DNA of 64,000 nucleotides from assembly GCF_020524035.2 (NCBI RefSeq), contig NZ_CP129013.1, positions 620,001-684,000 on the forward strand, given 5' to 3'. The translations under genes were made by a program, and so were the position numbers. The notes under the pieces are model-generated. The model was not told where the DNA came from, made no database searches, and saw nothing but the letters and a program-made list of their open reading frames with translations. How positions within the stretch are numbered: position 1 is the first letter of the stretch; each line of letters begins with the position of its first letter. This document shows, one piece after another, positions 25,254 to 33,871 of this stretch. Source of the stretch: Bacillus carboniphilus (GTDB lineage Bacteria > Bacillota > Bacilli > Bacillales > JAIVKR01).

Positions 25254-25811
25254 ATGCACTTTGGGAAAAATGTAAAAAAAATTCGAAAACAAAAAGGGAT
25301 AACCTTGCAAAAATTGTCACAGTTAAGTGAGGTGAGTCCGTCTATGTTATCTAAAATCGAGCGAGAAGAGAAAAATCCCACGATTCAAGTTGCCTGTCAA
25401 ATTGCTGAAGGGTTAAATATAACATTGTCTGATTTATTGGATCAAAAGGAGCGAAAAAAGGATCGAATGGTGTTAAAGAAAGAGACAAGACAAATTTATA
25501 TAGATAAAAAATTCGGTTTTGAGAGGCATTTACTTTCTCCTTCAGCTCCTTCTAGTGGAATCGAATTTATTTTAAATAAAATTCCCCCAAAAAGCGAATC
25601 GGGCATATTTCCCGCTCATAAGGAAGGTGTAACAGAAACTATATATGTAGCTAAAGGGTGTATAACCGTTGAACTAGATGGAGGGGATTTTAAAGAAAAT
25701 TTAAACGAAGGTGACTCGTTTTATTTTGAAGCAAATACAGAGCATCGATTTATAAACAAGACTGATGAAGAAAGTCATTATTATTTAGTAATTCACTCTA
25801 CTATAAAATAA
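25254..25811 (+). CDS. XRE-family regulator with C-terminal cupin domain
   Basis: A 185-residue protein. Residues 1-62 form an XRE helix-turn-helix (KNVKKIRKQKGITLQKLSQL, then SPSMLSKIEREEKNPTIQVA). Residues about 100-183 form a cupin sensor domain (FPAHKEGVTETIYVAKGCITVEL, then LNEGDSFYFEANTEHRFIN, with metal-type His near the second motif). The HTH-cupin architecture is that of regulators such as SutR/PuuR types that sense small metabolites. AGAGGTG is well placed before ATG 25254. It is divergent from the permease and probably regulates it and itself through the palindrome at 25195-25210. Confidence 0.88.
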   Translation: MHFGKNVKKIRKQKGITLQKLSQLSEVSPSMLSKIEREEKNPTIQVACQIAEGLNITLSDLLDQKERKKDRMVLKKETRQIYIDKKFGFERHLLSPSAPSSGIEFILNKIPPKSESGIFPAHKEGVTETIYVAKGCITVELDGGDFKENLNEGDSFYFEANTEHRFINKTDEESHYYLVIHSTIK

Positions 25812-26063
25812 ATTTATATTAATCTTTAAGTTCTGTAATAATGTTTTTTTCTTCTTGAAAAAAGTATATTTGTAACGAACTACCGAATTATTTCTAGAAA
25901 TAGATTAGATTTTTTTTATTGAGTAAAATGTATATGTTTACTCCTATTTGTATTGTTACAGTCTTGGATTCTTGTTGTCACACATTTTCACATGGTTCAC
26001 ACATATTATTTCTACGATTTTTGGCTAAAGTGAATAATGAAATATAAAAAGGAGTGATTAAAC

Positions 26064-26714
26064 ATGAATAAGAAATGGATGACATTAGGAGTAGCTTTAC
26101 TTATTGCGGTACCAACTTTTGCATTTGCAAGTGAAGCGCTTGATGATGGACAAACGGAAAATAAGTCAGAAGTGATAGAAAATGAGAAGGCCAACAAAGG
26201 AGAACAAAAGGGTAAATGTGATGATAAAGGAGGTCAAAAAGATGACATGCTCCTTCAACTAGTGGAACAATATTCTCCTGATACTCTTGACAGTTGGGAA
26301 GCAGCAATGGATCAACATAAAGAATTAAGAGAAGAACTGAAAAATAACCGTAAAGAAGGAAAACCAGAATTATCAGAAGAGGAACGTGAAGCGTTAAAAG
26401 AAGAGCGCGGTTCTAAAGAAGATAAACAAGAGTTATCGGAAGAAGAAAGAGCGGCCCTAAAAGAAGAACGTGGATCTAAAGGAAAACATAAAGGAGAAAA
26501 ACCAGAACTTTCAGAAGAAGAACAAGAAGCACGTAAAGCTGAAAAAGAAGAACAAAAACAATTGAGAGAGCAATTAAAAGAGGCAATAGAATCTGAAGAT
26601 GATGAAGCAATCTCATCTGTTTTAGATGAATTGTTACAAAAATTAGAAGCACGTAATGCTCACCTACAAGAAAAACTAGATAATGTAGCAACTTCTGGTG
26701 AAGAGTCTGCATAA
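26064..26714 (+). CDS. secreted charged repeat protein
   Basis: A 216-residue protein with a clear Sec signal (MNKKWMTLGVALLIAVPTFAFA, cleavage likely after AFA or FAS). The mature part is extremely rich in Glu and Lys. Three imperfect tandem repeats carry the core ELSEEEREALKEERGSK (residues about 98-150), followed by a long helical, coiled-coil-like tail. No catalytic domain is seen. It may be a cell-surface or extracellular metal- or wall-interacting protein; function is unknown. AAAGGAGTG precedes ATG 26064, and a strong terminator follows, so it is its own transcription unit. Confidence 0.75.
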   Translation: MNKKWMTLGVALLIAVPTFAFASEALDDGQTENKSEVIENEKANKGEQKGKCDDKGGQKDDMLLQLVEQYSPDTLDSWEAAMDQHKELREELKNNRKEGKPELSEEEREALKEERGSKEDKQELSEEERAALKEERGSKGKHKGEKPELSEEEQEARKAEKEEQKQLREQLKEAIESEDDEAISSVLDELLQKLEARNAHLQEKLDNVATSGEESA

Positions 26715-26726
26715 TTGAAAACAAAA

Positions 26727-26765
26727 ACTTGGTCTACCATTAACAAAGGTGACCAAGTTTTTTTG
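26727..26765 (+). terminator. rho-independent terminator
   Basis: AACTTGGTC (26727-26735) pairs perfectly with GACCAAGTT (26752-26760), followed by seven T. Confidence 0.9.
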
Positions 26766-26919
26766 TGTACTAAAACGACAGCTCATGCAATTTAGTAACC
26801 ATAAAAATATAATTTTTACACTACCATAAATTAATGGTTTTATAGTATAATGATGGATGTTTGATGAGTGTTTTTAAGTGTGAAGGTGTAAAGATAATTG
26901 AACTTATTTTTAAAAATAA

Positions 26920-26946
26920 TGAAACTTTTGTCACTTAGCACTCGTA
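26920..26946 (+). promoter_or_regulatory. sigma-W type promoter of the ykn operon
   Basis: TGAAAC (26920-26925) and CGTA (26943-26946) are separated by 17 bases. This is the classic ECF sigma-W pattern, about 37 bases before the first gene. The B. subtilis yknWXYZ operon is known to belong to the sigma-W regulon, so site and gene content agree. Confidence 0.8.
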
Positions 26947-26982
26947 GATAGTATGGAAACATATTTTAGAGGAGGATTTATT

Positions 26983-27666
26983 ATGGAAATGCAAACAGAA
27001 ACAACACATGTAGATAACAAAAAGCCTTCGTTATTTGGCGTATTCACGAGTCCTGGGCTTCAGTTTGAGAGATTGAGAGAAAGACCGACGGTGTGGGTGC
27101 CGCTTTTGGTTTTAATAATTTTATGGGCTTTAGATGGATTTTTGAGAGCAATTAGTTATGATTATGAACCTGAATTAATTGAAGGGGTCACATTAGAACA
27201 GGCAAAGTTTTGGGGAATGATAGGTGGAACAGGTGGTGCTTTAATAGCAGTACCAATAGGAAGCTTAATTTCAGCTGTGATTGTTTTAATAATTGCAAAA
27301 ATAGCTCAAAAGAAGCCTACCTTTAAACAATTATATTCCTTTGCTTTATATGCAAGTGTAGTAGGAATTGTGGGGGCGTTATTAAACAGTATTTTATTCT
27401 ATATTCTAGGTTTTTCAATCAGTGAAAAAACTCCAGAGCTTACTAGTTTGGGAAGTTTAATTGAAAGCGAAGGGGCACTCCAAGGTTTTTTAAACTCAAT
27501 TGAATTATTTACTATTTGGTCTACAGTTATTTTTGCTATTGGTTTAGAGAAAGTGGTTGGCTTATCAAAAAGGTCTGCTTGGATTATCTCTATTGCCTTC
27601 TTGCTAGTCTTAATTATTATTAGCGTGGTAACTGCGTCATTTAGTACCTCTCTTGGAGGAATGTAA
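26983..27666 (+). CDS. yknW: YIP1-family membrane protein (YknW-like)
   Basis: A 227-residue protein starting at ATG 26983 after AGAGGAGG; the frame begins ten codons earlier without a site. It has a short N-terminal cytoplasmic part with the FTSPGLQFERLRERP box typical of bacterial YIP1 proteins, then about five membrane helices. In B. subtilis YknW is needed for assembly of the YknXYZ complex, which protects against the SdpC toxin. The next gene starts three bases after its stop. Similarity is judged by architecture and gene order. Confidence 0.8.
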   Translation: MEMQTETTHVDNKKPSLFGVFTSPGLQFERLRERPTVWVPLLVLIILWALDGFLRAISYDYEPELIEGVTLEQAKFWGMIGGTGGALIAVPIGSLISAVIVLIIAKIAQKKPTFKQLYSFALYASVVGIVGALLNSILFYILGFSISEKTPELTSLGSLIESEGALQGFLNSIELFTIWSTVIFAIGLEKVVGLSKRSAWIISIAFLLVLIIISVVTASFSTSLGGM

Positions 27667-27668
27667 CC

Positions 27669-28802
27669 TTGTCTAAAGCAGTCAAAATAATAATAGGAAT
27701 TGTAATCGTACTGGCAATTGGTGGATTTGTTGGGTTAAATATTTATCAACAAAAAGAAGAGACGGCTGCTTCCTCAATCGTTGAGACAGTTTCTTTGGAG
27801 AAAGAAGAAATAGTCCAAAATGTCATGGTTCCTGGAACACTTGAATTAACGGATGAACAGCGCATTTATTTTGAAGTGGATAAAGGAAAAGTGAAAGAAA
27901 TTTTCGTTAAAAAAGGGGACAAAGTGAAAGAAGGAACAAAACTTGTTGAATATGAAAATCAACAAGTTACGCTTGAAAAAGAACAAAATGCTTTAGAAGT
28001 TGAGTCTAGTAATCTACAACTTAAGCAATACGACTCGCAAATGGATGATTTAAAAGATGAACAAAAAGAGCTAGAAAAGCAAATAGGTGAAGACGAGGCA
28101 AAAAAGCAAATTGATGAACAGAGGGAGCAGCTAAAACTGGATAAAAAGATTGCTGAACTTTCTTTAAAACAAACGGACCTTCAAAAACAAACAATAGAAA
28201 AAGCGATCTCTGATTTAACCGTAAAAAGTGAAATTAACGGTGTTGTGGTCAATGTTGATGAAACTGCGATGAATCCTAGTATGCAAGATGCGGGCACACT
28301 CATTCATGTGGCGAATATGGACTCTATGCAAGTCACTGGTGTGATATCTGAATATGACACGTTAAAAGTGAAAAAAGATCAACCGGTTAAATTAACTTCT
28401 GAAGTTCTTCCGGAAAAAGAATGGAAAGGCAAGGTTTCTTATATAGGAGACTTGCCAGAAGGAAGTGCGTTGGGTGAAGGTGGCGGAGCCGTTCAATATT
28501 CTATTATTGTTGCCGTTGAAGAGGCTAGTAAAATGGAAGCGAAGCCAGGGTTTCAGCTATTAATGGAAATTGAAACGGAGCGCCGAGAAGTTGAAACACT
28601 TCCTTTAGAAGCCGTTCAACAGGAAGGGGAAGACTATTTTGTTTATCTCGTACAAGAAGGAGTAGCCATTAAGCAGCCCGTTACGGTTGGCTCAACATCC
28701 GAGGAATTTATTGAAATTGTCGAAGGGGTGACGGACTCCGACGTAATTATTAATAACCCTGATGGTATGATTACAGATGGCATGGAAGTGAGTGTGGAAT
28801 GA
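27669..28802 (+). CDS. yknX: membrane fusion protein subunit (YknX-like, HlyD/MacA family)
   Basis: A 377-residue protein starting with TTG 27669, preceded by GGAGGAATG in the end of the previous gene. It has one N-terminal membrane anchor (residues about 5-23), a biotinyl-lipoyl-like half-motif (YFEVDKGKVKEIFVKKGDKVKEGTKLVEYEN), a coiled-coil hairpin of about residues 95-175 rich in Lys/Glu/Gln, and the second lipoyl half and beta-barrel (SEINGVVVNVDE onward). It works outside the membrane as the adaptor of a MacB-like ABC transporter. Its stop overlaps the next start (ATGA). Confidence 0.88.
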   Translation: MSKAVKIIIGIVIVLAIGGFVGLNIYQQKEETAASSIVETVSLEKEEIVQNVMVPGTLELTDEQRIYFEVDKGKVKEIFVKKGDKVKEGTKLVEYENQQVTLEKEQNALEVESSNLQLKQYDSQMDDLKDEQKELEKQIGEDEAKKQIDEQREQLKLDKKIAELSLKQTDLQKQTIEKAISDLTVKSEINGVVVNVDETAMNPSMQDAGTLIHVANMDSMQVTGVISEYDTLKVKKDQPVKLTSEVLPEKEWKGKVSYIGDLPEGSALGEGGGAVQYSIIVAVEEASKMEAKPGFQLLMEIETERREVETLPLEAVQQEGEDYFVYLVQEGVAIKQPVTVGSTSEEFIEIVEGVTDSDVIINNPDGMITDGMEVSVE

Positions 28803-29488
28803 TTAAACTACAAAGCATTACGAAAAGCTACATGATCGCCAAAGAATCATTTGATGTCTTGAAAAGTGTGGACTTACAAATCGATGAAGGTGATTTTGTT
28901 GCGATCATGGGGCCTTCTGGTTCAGGGAAATCAACGCTAATGAATATTATAGGCTGTTTAGATAAACCAACCAAAGGTCAATATTTTTTAGACAACACGG
29001 ATATTTCTACATACAAGGATAAAAAACTAGCTGATGTTCGTAATCAGTCGATTGGATTTGTTTTTCAACAATTTCACCTCCTTCCTAGATTAACGGCTTT
29101 AAAAAATGTGGAGTTACCAATGATCTATGCGGGGATGCCTGCAAAAGAACGGAAAGATAAAGCCATGAATGCTTTAGAAAAAGTAGGCTTAACTGATCGA
29201 ATGAATCATATGCCAAACGAGCTATCTGGAGGGCAAAAACAAAGGGTAGCGATTGCGCGTTCGATTGTGAATCAGCCGAGAATTATTTTAGCGGATGAAC
29301 CTACGGGAGCACTGGATACAAAAACGAGTGCATCAATTATGGAGTTATTTCAATCATTGAATGAAGAAGGGACAACGGTAGCGATTGTTACGCATGAAAA
29401 GGAAGTTGCTGATCATGCGAGAAAGTTGATTTTTGTTCGTGATGGCAAAGTGGAATACACTTCCGAACAGCAGGAGGTGTCCTTGTGA
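28799..29488 (+). CDS. yknY: ABC transporter ATP-binding protein (YknY-like, MacB type)
   Basis: A 229-residue ATPase of the LolD/MacB class. Walker A is GPSGSGKST (about residues 38-46), then Q-loop GFVFQQFHLLPRLTALKNVELP, signature LSGGQKQR, Walker B IILADEPTGALD and switch His in VTHEKEVADHA. All catalytic residues are present. It starts at ATG 28799, overlapping the yknX stop by four bases, and its own stop overlaps the GTG of yknZ (29485), so the three proteins are translated in a coupled way. Confidence 0.92.
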   Translation: MIKLQSITKSYMIAKESFDVLKSVDLQIDEGDFVAIMGPSGSGKSTLMNIIGCLDKPTKGQYFLDNTDISTYKDKKLADVRNQSIGFVFQQFHLLPRLTALKNVELPMIYAGMPAKERKDKAMNALEKVGLTDRMNHMPNELSGGQKQRVAIARSIVNQPRIILADEPTGALDTKTSASIMELFQSLNEEGTTVAIVTHEKEVADHARKLIFVRDGKVEYTSEQQEVSL

Positions 29489-30678
29489 GTTTACTAGAAA
29501 ATATAAAAATGGCGATTTCCTCTGTTATGGCACATAAAATGCGTTCGATTTTAACCATGCTTGGTATAATTATCGGGGTAGGGTCTGTTATTCTCGTTGT
29601 CGCTATAGGTCAAGGCGGAGAACAAATGTTGAAAAACTCTATAGTCGGAGAGGAGAATACGATTCAAGTATACTACTCACCATCCGAAGAGGAGATGGAA
29701 CGAGACCCGAACATTTTTGATAAACCAGCGTTCACTGAAGAAGATATTAGAAACCTTAAGCAAATAGATGGAGTTAAAAATGTTGCAACAATGACGACGG
29801 TTGGACAACAGTCGAGGTATAAAGAAGAAATGCTAGATTTAAATATTAATGTAATTAATGAAGCTTATTTAAAGGTTAATGAAATCCGTGTAGCTGAAGG
29901 GAAACCATTTGATCGTTCAGATTTTTTAGGAGCTAGACGTGTAGGGATCGTATCTGATCAAGTGAAGGAGGATTTTTTTCCTGATCAATCTCCTATTGGT
30001 GAGGTTCTTTGGCTAGGGAGCCAACCGATTGAAATAATAGGTGTTCAAGAAGCGCCTACTGGGCTGTTCTCATTTTCCGTCCAATCTATATATATCCCAG
30101 ATAGTACGTATAACGCTGCTTTTGGTAAATTAAGTTATGATGAATTGACTCTTCAAGTCGAATCGAAGGATCAATTTGAAAGAGTAGGCGAAGAAGCAAC
30201 GACTCTTTTAAATAATGCTCATGGTACTGAAGAATCCTACCAAGTTTTTAACATGGAAGAAATGGCAGATGGGGTTTCTCAAGTGACCACCATCATGACA
30301 ATGATTGTAGGAAGTATCGCTGGGATTTCCCTCCTTGTGGGTGGAATTGGTGTTATGAATATTATGCTTGTTTCTGTCACCGAGCGCACCCGAGAAATTG
30401 GTATACGAAAAGCGTTAGGAGCTACACAAGGGCAAATATTATTTCAGTTCTTGATTGAGTCTGTCATGTTAACGTTATTTGGTGGTTTAATTGGAATTTT
30501 ATTAGGGGTTGGAGGCTCTTCGATTGCGGCAATGTTTCTGCAATGGGAACCACTTGTTTCATGGCAAGTCGTTTTGATCGGAACTCTATTCTCCATGTTA
30601 ATTGGTGTGATCTTTGGGGTTTTACCTGCTAACAAAGCAGCAAAACTTGACCCTATTGATTCACTACGATACGAATAA
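29485..30678 (+). CDS. yknZ: MacB-like ABC transporter permease (YknZ-like)
   Basis: A 397-residue permease. It has an N-terminal helix (residues about 20-42, after the elbow KMAISSVMAHKMRS), a large extracytoplasmic MacB core domain (about 45-270), and three C-terminal helices with the conserved VSVTERTREIGIRKALGAT coupling segment. FtsX/MacB-type permeases of this class move or sense envelope-active peptides rather than small molecules. With YknWXY it likely gives defence against a membrane-active peptide toxin. The operon ends in a strong terminator. Confidence 0.9.
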   Translation: MSLLENIKMAISSVMAHKMRSILTMLGIIIGVGSVILVVAIGQGGEQMLKNSIVGEENTIQVYYSPSEEEMERDPNIFDKPAFTEEDIRNLKQIDGVKNVATMTTVGQQSRYKEEMLDLNINVINEAYLKVNEIRVAEGKPFDRSDFLGARRVGIVSDQVKEDFFPDQSPIGEVLWLGSQPIEIIGVQEAPTGLFSFSVQSIYIPDSTYNAAFGKLSYDELTLQVESKDQFERVGEEATTLLNNAHGTEESYQVFNMEEMADGVSQVTTIMTMIVGSIAGISLLVGGIGVMNIMLVSVTERTREIGIRKALGATQGQILFQFLIESVMLTLFGGLIGILLGVGGSSIAAMFLQWEPLVSWQVVLIGTLFSMLIGVIFGVLPANKAAKLDPIDSLRYE

Positions 30679-30689
30679 GGAACAAAAGG

Positions 30690-30726
30690 AAAGACCCATC
30701 GTTCATTGATAACGAAGGGTCTTTTT
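30690..30726 (+). terminator. terminator of the ykn operon
   Basis: AAGACCC (30691-30697) pairs with GGGTCTT (30717-30723). The stem is extended by TCGTT with AACGA inside, and is followed by T. Confidence 0.85.
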
Positions 30727-30780
30727 AGCAGAGTGAGAAAGTATATAAATAGGTCCTTATGTGGATGGTGCTTTTATTTT

Positions 30781-31013
30781 TGTCTAGCTCCAGCGCCTAG
30801 CCAGGAGACGCCTCCAGGAGGGAGGTGGATCTACGTTGCCACAGGACGTGGCTGTTTTTAGTAGATCCTCCTCTTTCGGGCTTTTCGTGTTTCCTTTATC
30901 TCATACGGCGATGAACAGGATGTTCTAGCGTCAACGTTAGTCACAGGATGTGACTGCTCTTAGTTGACGTTCACTTTTTTATGCGTCGCTAGACGGTCGC
31001 TTGCGCTTTTCTT
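30781..31013. repeat. Bacillaceae intergenic repeat (TCTAGCTCCAGCGCC type)
   Basis: It starts with TGTCTAGCTCCAGCGCCTAG and ends with GGTCGCTTGCGCTTTTCTTA. I recognise these as the two ends of a repeat common in Bacillus genomes. Between them are two similar arms, GTTGCCACAGGACGTGGCTG and GTTAGTCACAGGATGTGACTG, each able to form a hairpin. GC content is raised over the surroundings. Confidence 0.65.
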
Positions 31014-31140
31014 ATTTGCGAATGTAAGTGACTAATTTTGTTCTTGGCTTTTAAAATAAGAGTGCATAATCTTATTGCTTGATGAAAAGTTCTTGATATT
31101 ATAGCAAATATAAGACGACATGCGGTCGGTTGTTTATTTA

Positions 31141-32775
31141 TTATTCAACTAAAAGTACTAATGGTTCATTAGCAACACTAATGTTATTCACGACTTGTAA
31201 GGAACTAACTTGGATATAACTAACTTGATTGGTCGCATTTCTTGAGGCGACAATATATTCACCGGAGGACGAGATATCAAAGAAACCTTTACCAAATCCA
31301 TCAATTTCAGAAGTGCCGGTGATGACCCTAAATTCTTGATCATTTCGGGAAACTTGGCTCAAAAAACCTAAACCAGTTTCTGGAATAGTAACAGAAGCAA
31401 AGATTAAACTTTCATCTGTTTCTTCTTGCAATTCTTTTATAACGGGAACATCCAGTTCTGGGAATTCAATTGTTTGAAAGGATTGTAAAGTTAAAGTATC
31501 AGATAATGTGAAACCTTGGGTATTATAAATGACTAATTGAGCATTTGTCTCTCCAACCCCTAATTCATCAACAAACTCAACTCCACCATAAAGATAGGAA
31601 CCATCTAATGAATAGACCAAGCTTTTAAATGACTGCATGCCATTAAGTGTTCTTTGAGCTATTATGTTTAAATTACTGATTTCAAAAACAACAAATGCCC
31701 CATTGCCTCCTACGGTAATATTCTCTGATGCCACGACTAAATATTGATTATCTGGAGAAGAAACTAAAAACTTAGAGTTTATTAACTCGGTTTCAATCGT
31801 ATTTATTATAATATTAGTACTAGTGTCAATTTCAGAGATGGTATTGTCTCCCGTATTAAGCACAAACAGCAATCCTGCATTTGTTCCACTCTCACTTGTA
31901 ATCGCCAATGCACTTGGGTTACTCCCCACCCTAATTGAAGTTTCAAGCGTATTTGTAGCAGTGTCAATTACGGATACATATCCTGTTGATGCCCCTGTTG
32001 TTATATACACTTTTGAATGATCTGACCGAGCGATAATATTCTGGTTAAGAAGAGACTGTGGAGCAGAAGGGAGAGAAATCGTATTGATGACGTTGTTCGT
32101 AGATGAATCAATAATGGATAGGGTTGAATCCTCACTCCCAACATAGAGAAATGTACTTTCTTCCGTAGTTGCAGAGAGAATTGCAATCGGTTTTTCTCCT
32201 ACAATTATATTCGTACTATCATCGATAGAAAGGAAAGCGACTTCAGTACCTTTACTTTCTCCTACGTAAACATTTGGCAAAGTTACAACAGCGGTATCAA
32301 AGCGGGTTAAAAATACATTATCGACAACCACACTTGGTGAAAACGCTAATCCACCTTTGCGAATAATGACTTCGGCAAATCTTACCCCTAATGGCACAGT
32401 TTCCGTTAGTAAAGTGATTAAATTAAAATTTCCTTCTTTTCCATTAGGTAATTGACCTTCTGAAATAGTTGCTTCTAGTCCAATCGAAATCTCTCGTAAT
32501 GAACGGTCGAGAAAGATTACGAGTATTTCCATAGGAGGAGCATTACCATCTTTTACAGTAGCTAGAGAAAGACTTAATTGATAACTTTCACCTTCAATGA
32601 CATTGACTGTTTGTAAGATAAAGGCTTCATCCTCACCTCCTGCTAATCTTGCAGTATAGTTTCCAACTAATACGGGACAGGGTGTCATAATGACATCTGA
32701 ATTTTCTCCTTGCCAAGGACCTAATTGTCCTAATCGAAAACTTCCGTTACTAATGAGATTTTGAATTTGTGCCAC
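31141..32775 (-). CDS. NTTRR-like N-domain + YVTN beta-propeller protein, paralog 1
   Basis: A 544-residue protein, the most divergent full-length copy. Residues about 1-170 are the family N-domain (IQNLISNGSFRLGQLGPWQG ... CPVLVGNYTARLAGG ... SPSVVVDNVFL), a likely jelly-roll/carbohydrate-binding-like sandwich. The rest is a propeller of YVTN-type blades (STLSIIDSSTNNVINTISLP, YVSVIDTATNTLETSIRVG). It ends in LLVE, not the LVVD/LVVT of its relatives. There is no signal peptide, sortase motif or membrane helix. It starts with GTG after AGAGGTG. Possible sigma-K promoter elements lie upstream at 32813-32841. Confidence 0.85.
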   Translation of the reverse strand: MAQIQNLISNGSFRLGQLGPWQGENSDVIMTPCPVLVGNYTARLAGGEDEAFILQTVNVIEGESYQLSLSLATVKDGNAPPMEILVIFLDRSLREISIGLEATISEGQLPNGKEGNFNLITLLTETVPLGVRFAEVIIRKGGLAFSPSVVVDNVFLTRFDTAVVTLPNVYVGESKGTEVAFLSIDDSTNIIVGEKPIAILSATTEESTFLYVGSEDSTLSIIDSSTNNVINTISLPSAPQSLLNQNIIARSDHSKVYITTGASTGYVSVIDTATNTLETSIRVGSNPSALAITSESGTNAGLLFVLNTGDNTISEIDTSTNIIINTIETELINSKFLVSSPDNQYLVVASENITVGGNGAFVVFEISNLNIIAQRTLNGMQSFKSLVYSLDGSYLYGGVEFVDELGVGETNAQLVIYNTQGFTLSDTLTLQSFQTIEFPELDVPVIKELQEETDESLIFASVTIPETGLGFLSQVSRNDQEFRVITGTSEIDGFGKGFFDISSSGEYIVASRNATNQVSYIQVSSLQVVNNISVANEPLVLLVE

Positions 32776-32812
32776 AAAAACACCTCTTTTCGTTTTTTAT
32801 TCATTCACACTG

Positions 32813-32841
32813 TATGTTATGAAAAAAAATACATGGAAGTT
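32813..32841 (-). promoter_or_regulatory. possible sigma-K type promoter of paralog 1
   Basis: On the minus strand AACT (32838-32841) is followed after 16 bases by CATAACATA (32813-32821). The -10 fits CATAnnnTA exactly and the -35 fits three of four bases of mACm. It lies about 38 bases before the start codon. If real, expression would be in the mother cell late in sporulation. Short motifs like this can arise by chance in AT-rich DNA. Confidence 0.35.
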
Positions 32842-33198
32842 CAAGTTTTTTTAAAAAAGAAAAAACTCCCTTGTTTAAGTTCGAGAAGTGAGCAATCATT
32901 TTGTTTCGCTTCACTTCACACGATTCCCATAGTGGTTAACACCAACATGTTAAATAGATTCAGCCCCTTATTTTTTACCTAATGACTAATATGAGGAAGG
33001 TTTTAGCCTAATCTTTTGATTGTAAGGAACCTTCATTTACCTTACTCATAGGCTATATAAATCAGTATATTCGTAACAAAAGGTTGGTTTGAGGTGAAAT
33101 CGGTTTTATGAATACTTTCAGTAGATTCACTTTAAAATTTTGATGTGGTATTGAAGGCTAGGTTCTTATTTTCTATGACAATAAATGAGGTGCAAATT

Positions 33199-33763
33199 AT
33201 GTCACTTATTCAAAACTTGATTGAAAATGGTAACTTCAAACAAGGTAGGTTGAGCCCTTGGATAGGGGAAAATGCAGAAGTTATCCCTTCGCCTTGTCCT
33301 TCCATCGTCGATGGTTTTAGTGCAAAGTTAAAAGGGGGAAGAGAGGAAGCGTCAATCTTTCAAAATTTTAATGTCATCACGGGAGAGTCATATTCATTAA
33401 CACTGTCCCTTGCTACTGTAAGGAAAGGAACATCACCCCCCAATTCAAATTAAAGTTGAATTCCTCAACCGTTTATTACAATTTGTTGGATTAGGTCTAG
33501 AGGAATCAATTTTGCAAAATCAATTGCCAGACGGGAATGTAGGTAAATTTAATACAATTCAGTTAATAACAGCTACCGTGCCAAAAGAAGCGAGGTTTGC
33601 ACGGCTCACTATTGAAAAAGAGGGGTTAACTTTCTCTCCAAGTGTAGTTGTTGATAATGTTTCAATGAGTCGAATTACAACGGAACTTACTCCCTTACCC
33701 AATAGTTATGTAGGGAATACGGATTCGGACACGGCCACTATCCTTGCTCTTGTGGTGGATTGA
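33199..33763 (+). pseudogene. NTTRR-like copy that has lost its propeller, frameshifted
   Basis: It begins at ATG 33199 (GAGGTG upstream) with a good N-domain (MSLIQNLIENGNFKQGRLSPW). A C6 run (33436-33441) puts it out of frame; five C would read TSPPIQIKVEFLNRLL, as in its paralogs. After a second good stretch (PNSYVGNTDSDTATIL) it jumps straight to ALVVD and stop. All approx. 370 propeller residues are missing, but the family's C-terminal residues are kept. This is an internal deletion of the propeller. Confidence 0.8.
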
Positions 33764-33831
33764 TTTTGGGGAGTGTTTGTAGCTTTGACTTTTATAGGGT
33801 TGCTTAATCTATCCCATATAAAGCCTAAAAA

Positions 33832-33864
33832 AGAAGGAGGTAGCTAGGTAGCCACCCTCCTTCT
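33832..33864 (-). terminator. terminator of the PA-like gene
   Basis: AGAAGGAGG (33832-33840) pairs with CCTCCTTCT (33856-33864). On the minus strand it is followed by T (A run at 33827-33832). Confidence 0.75.
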
Positions 33865-33871
33865 CAAGTGA

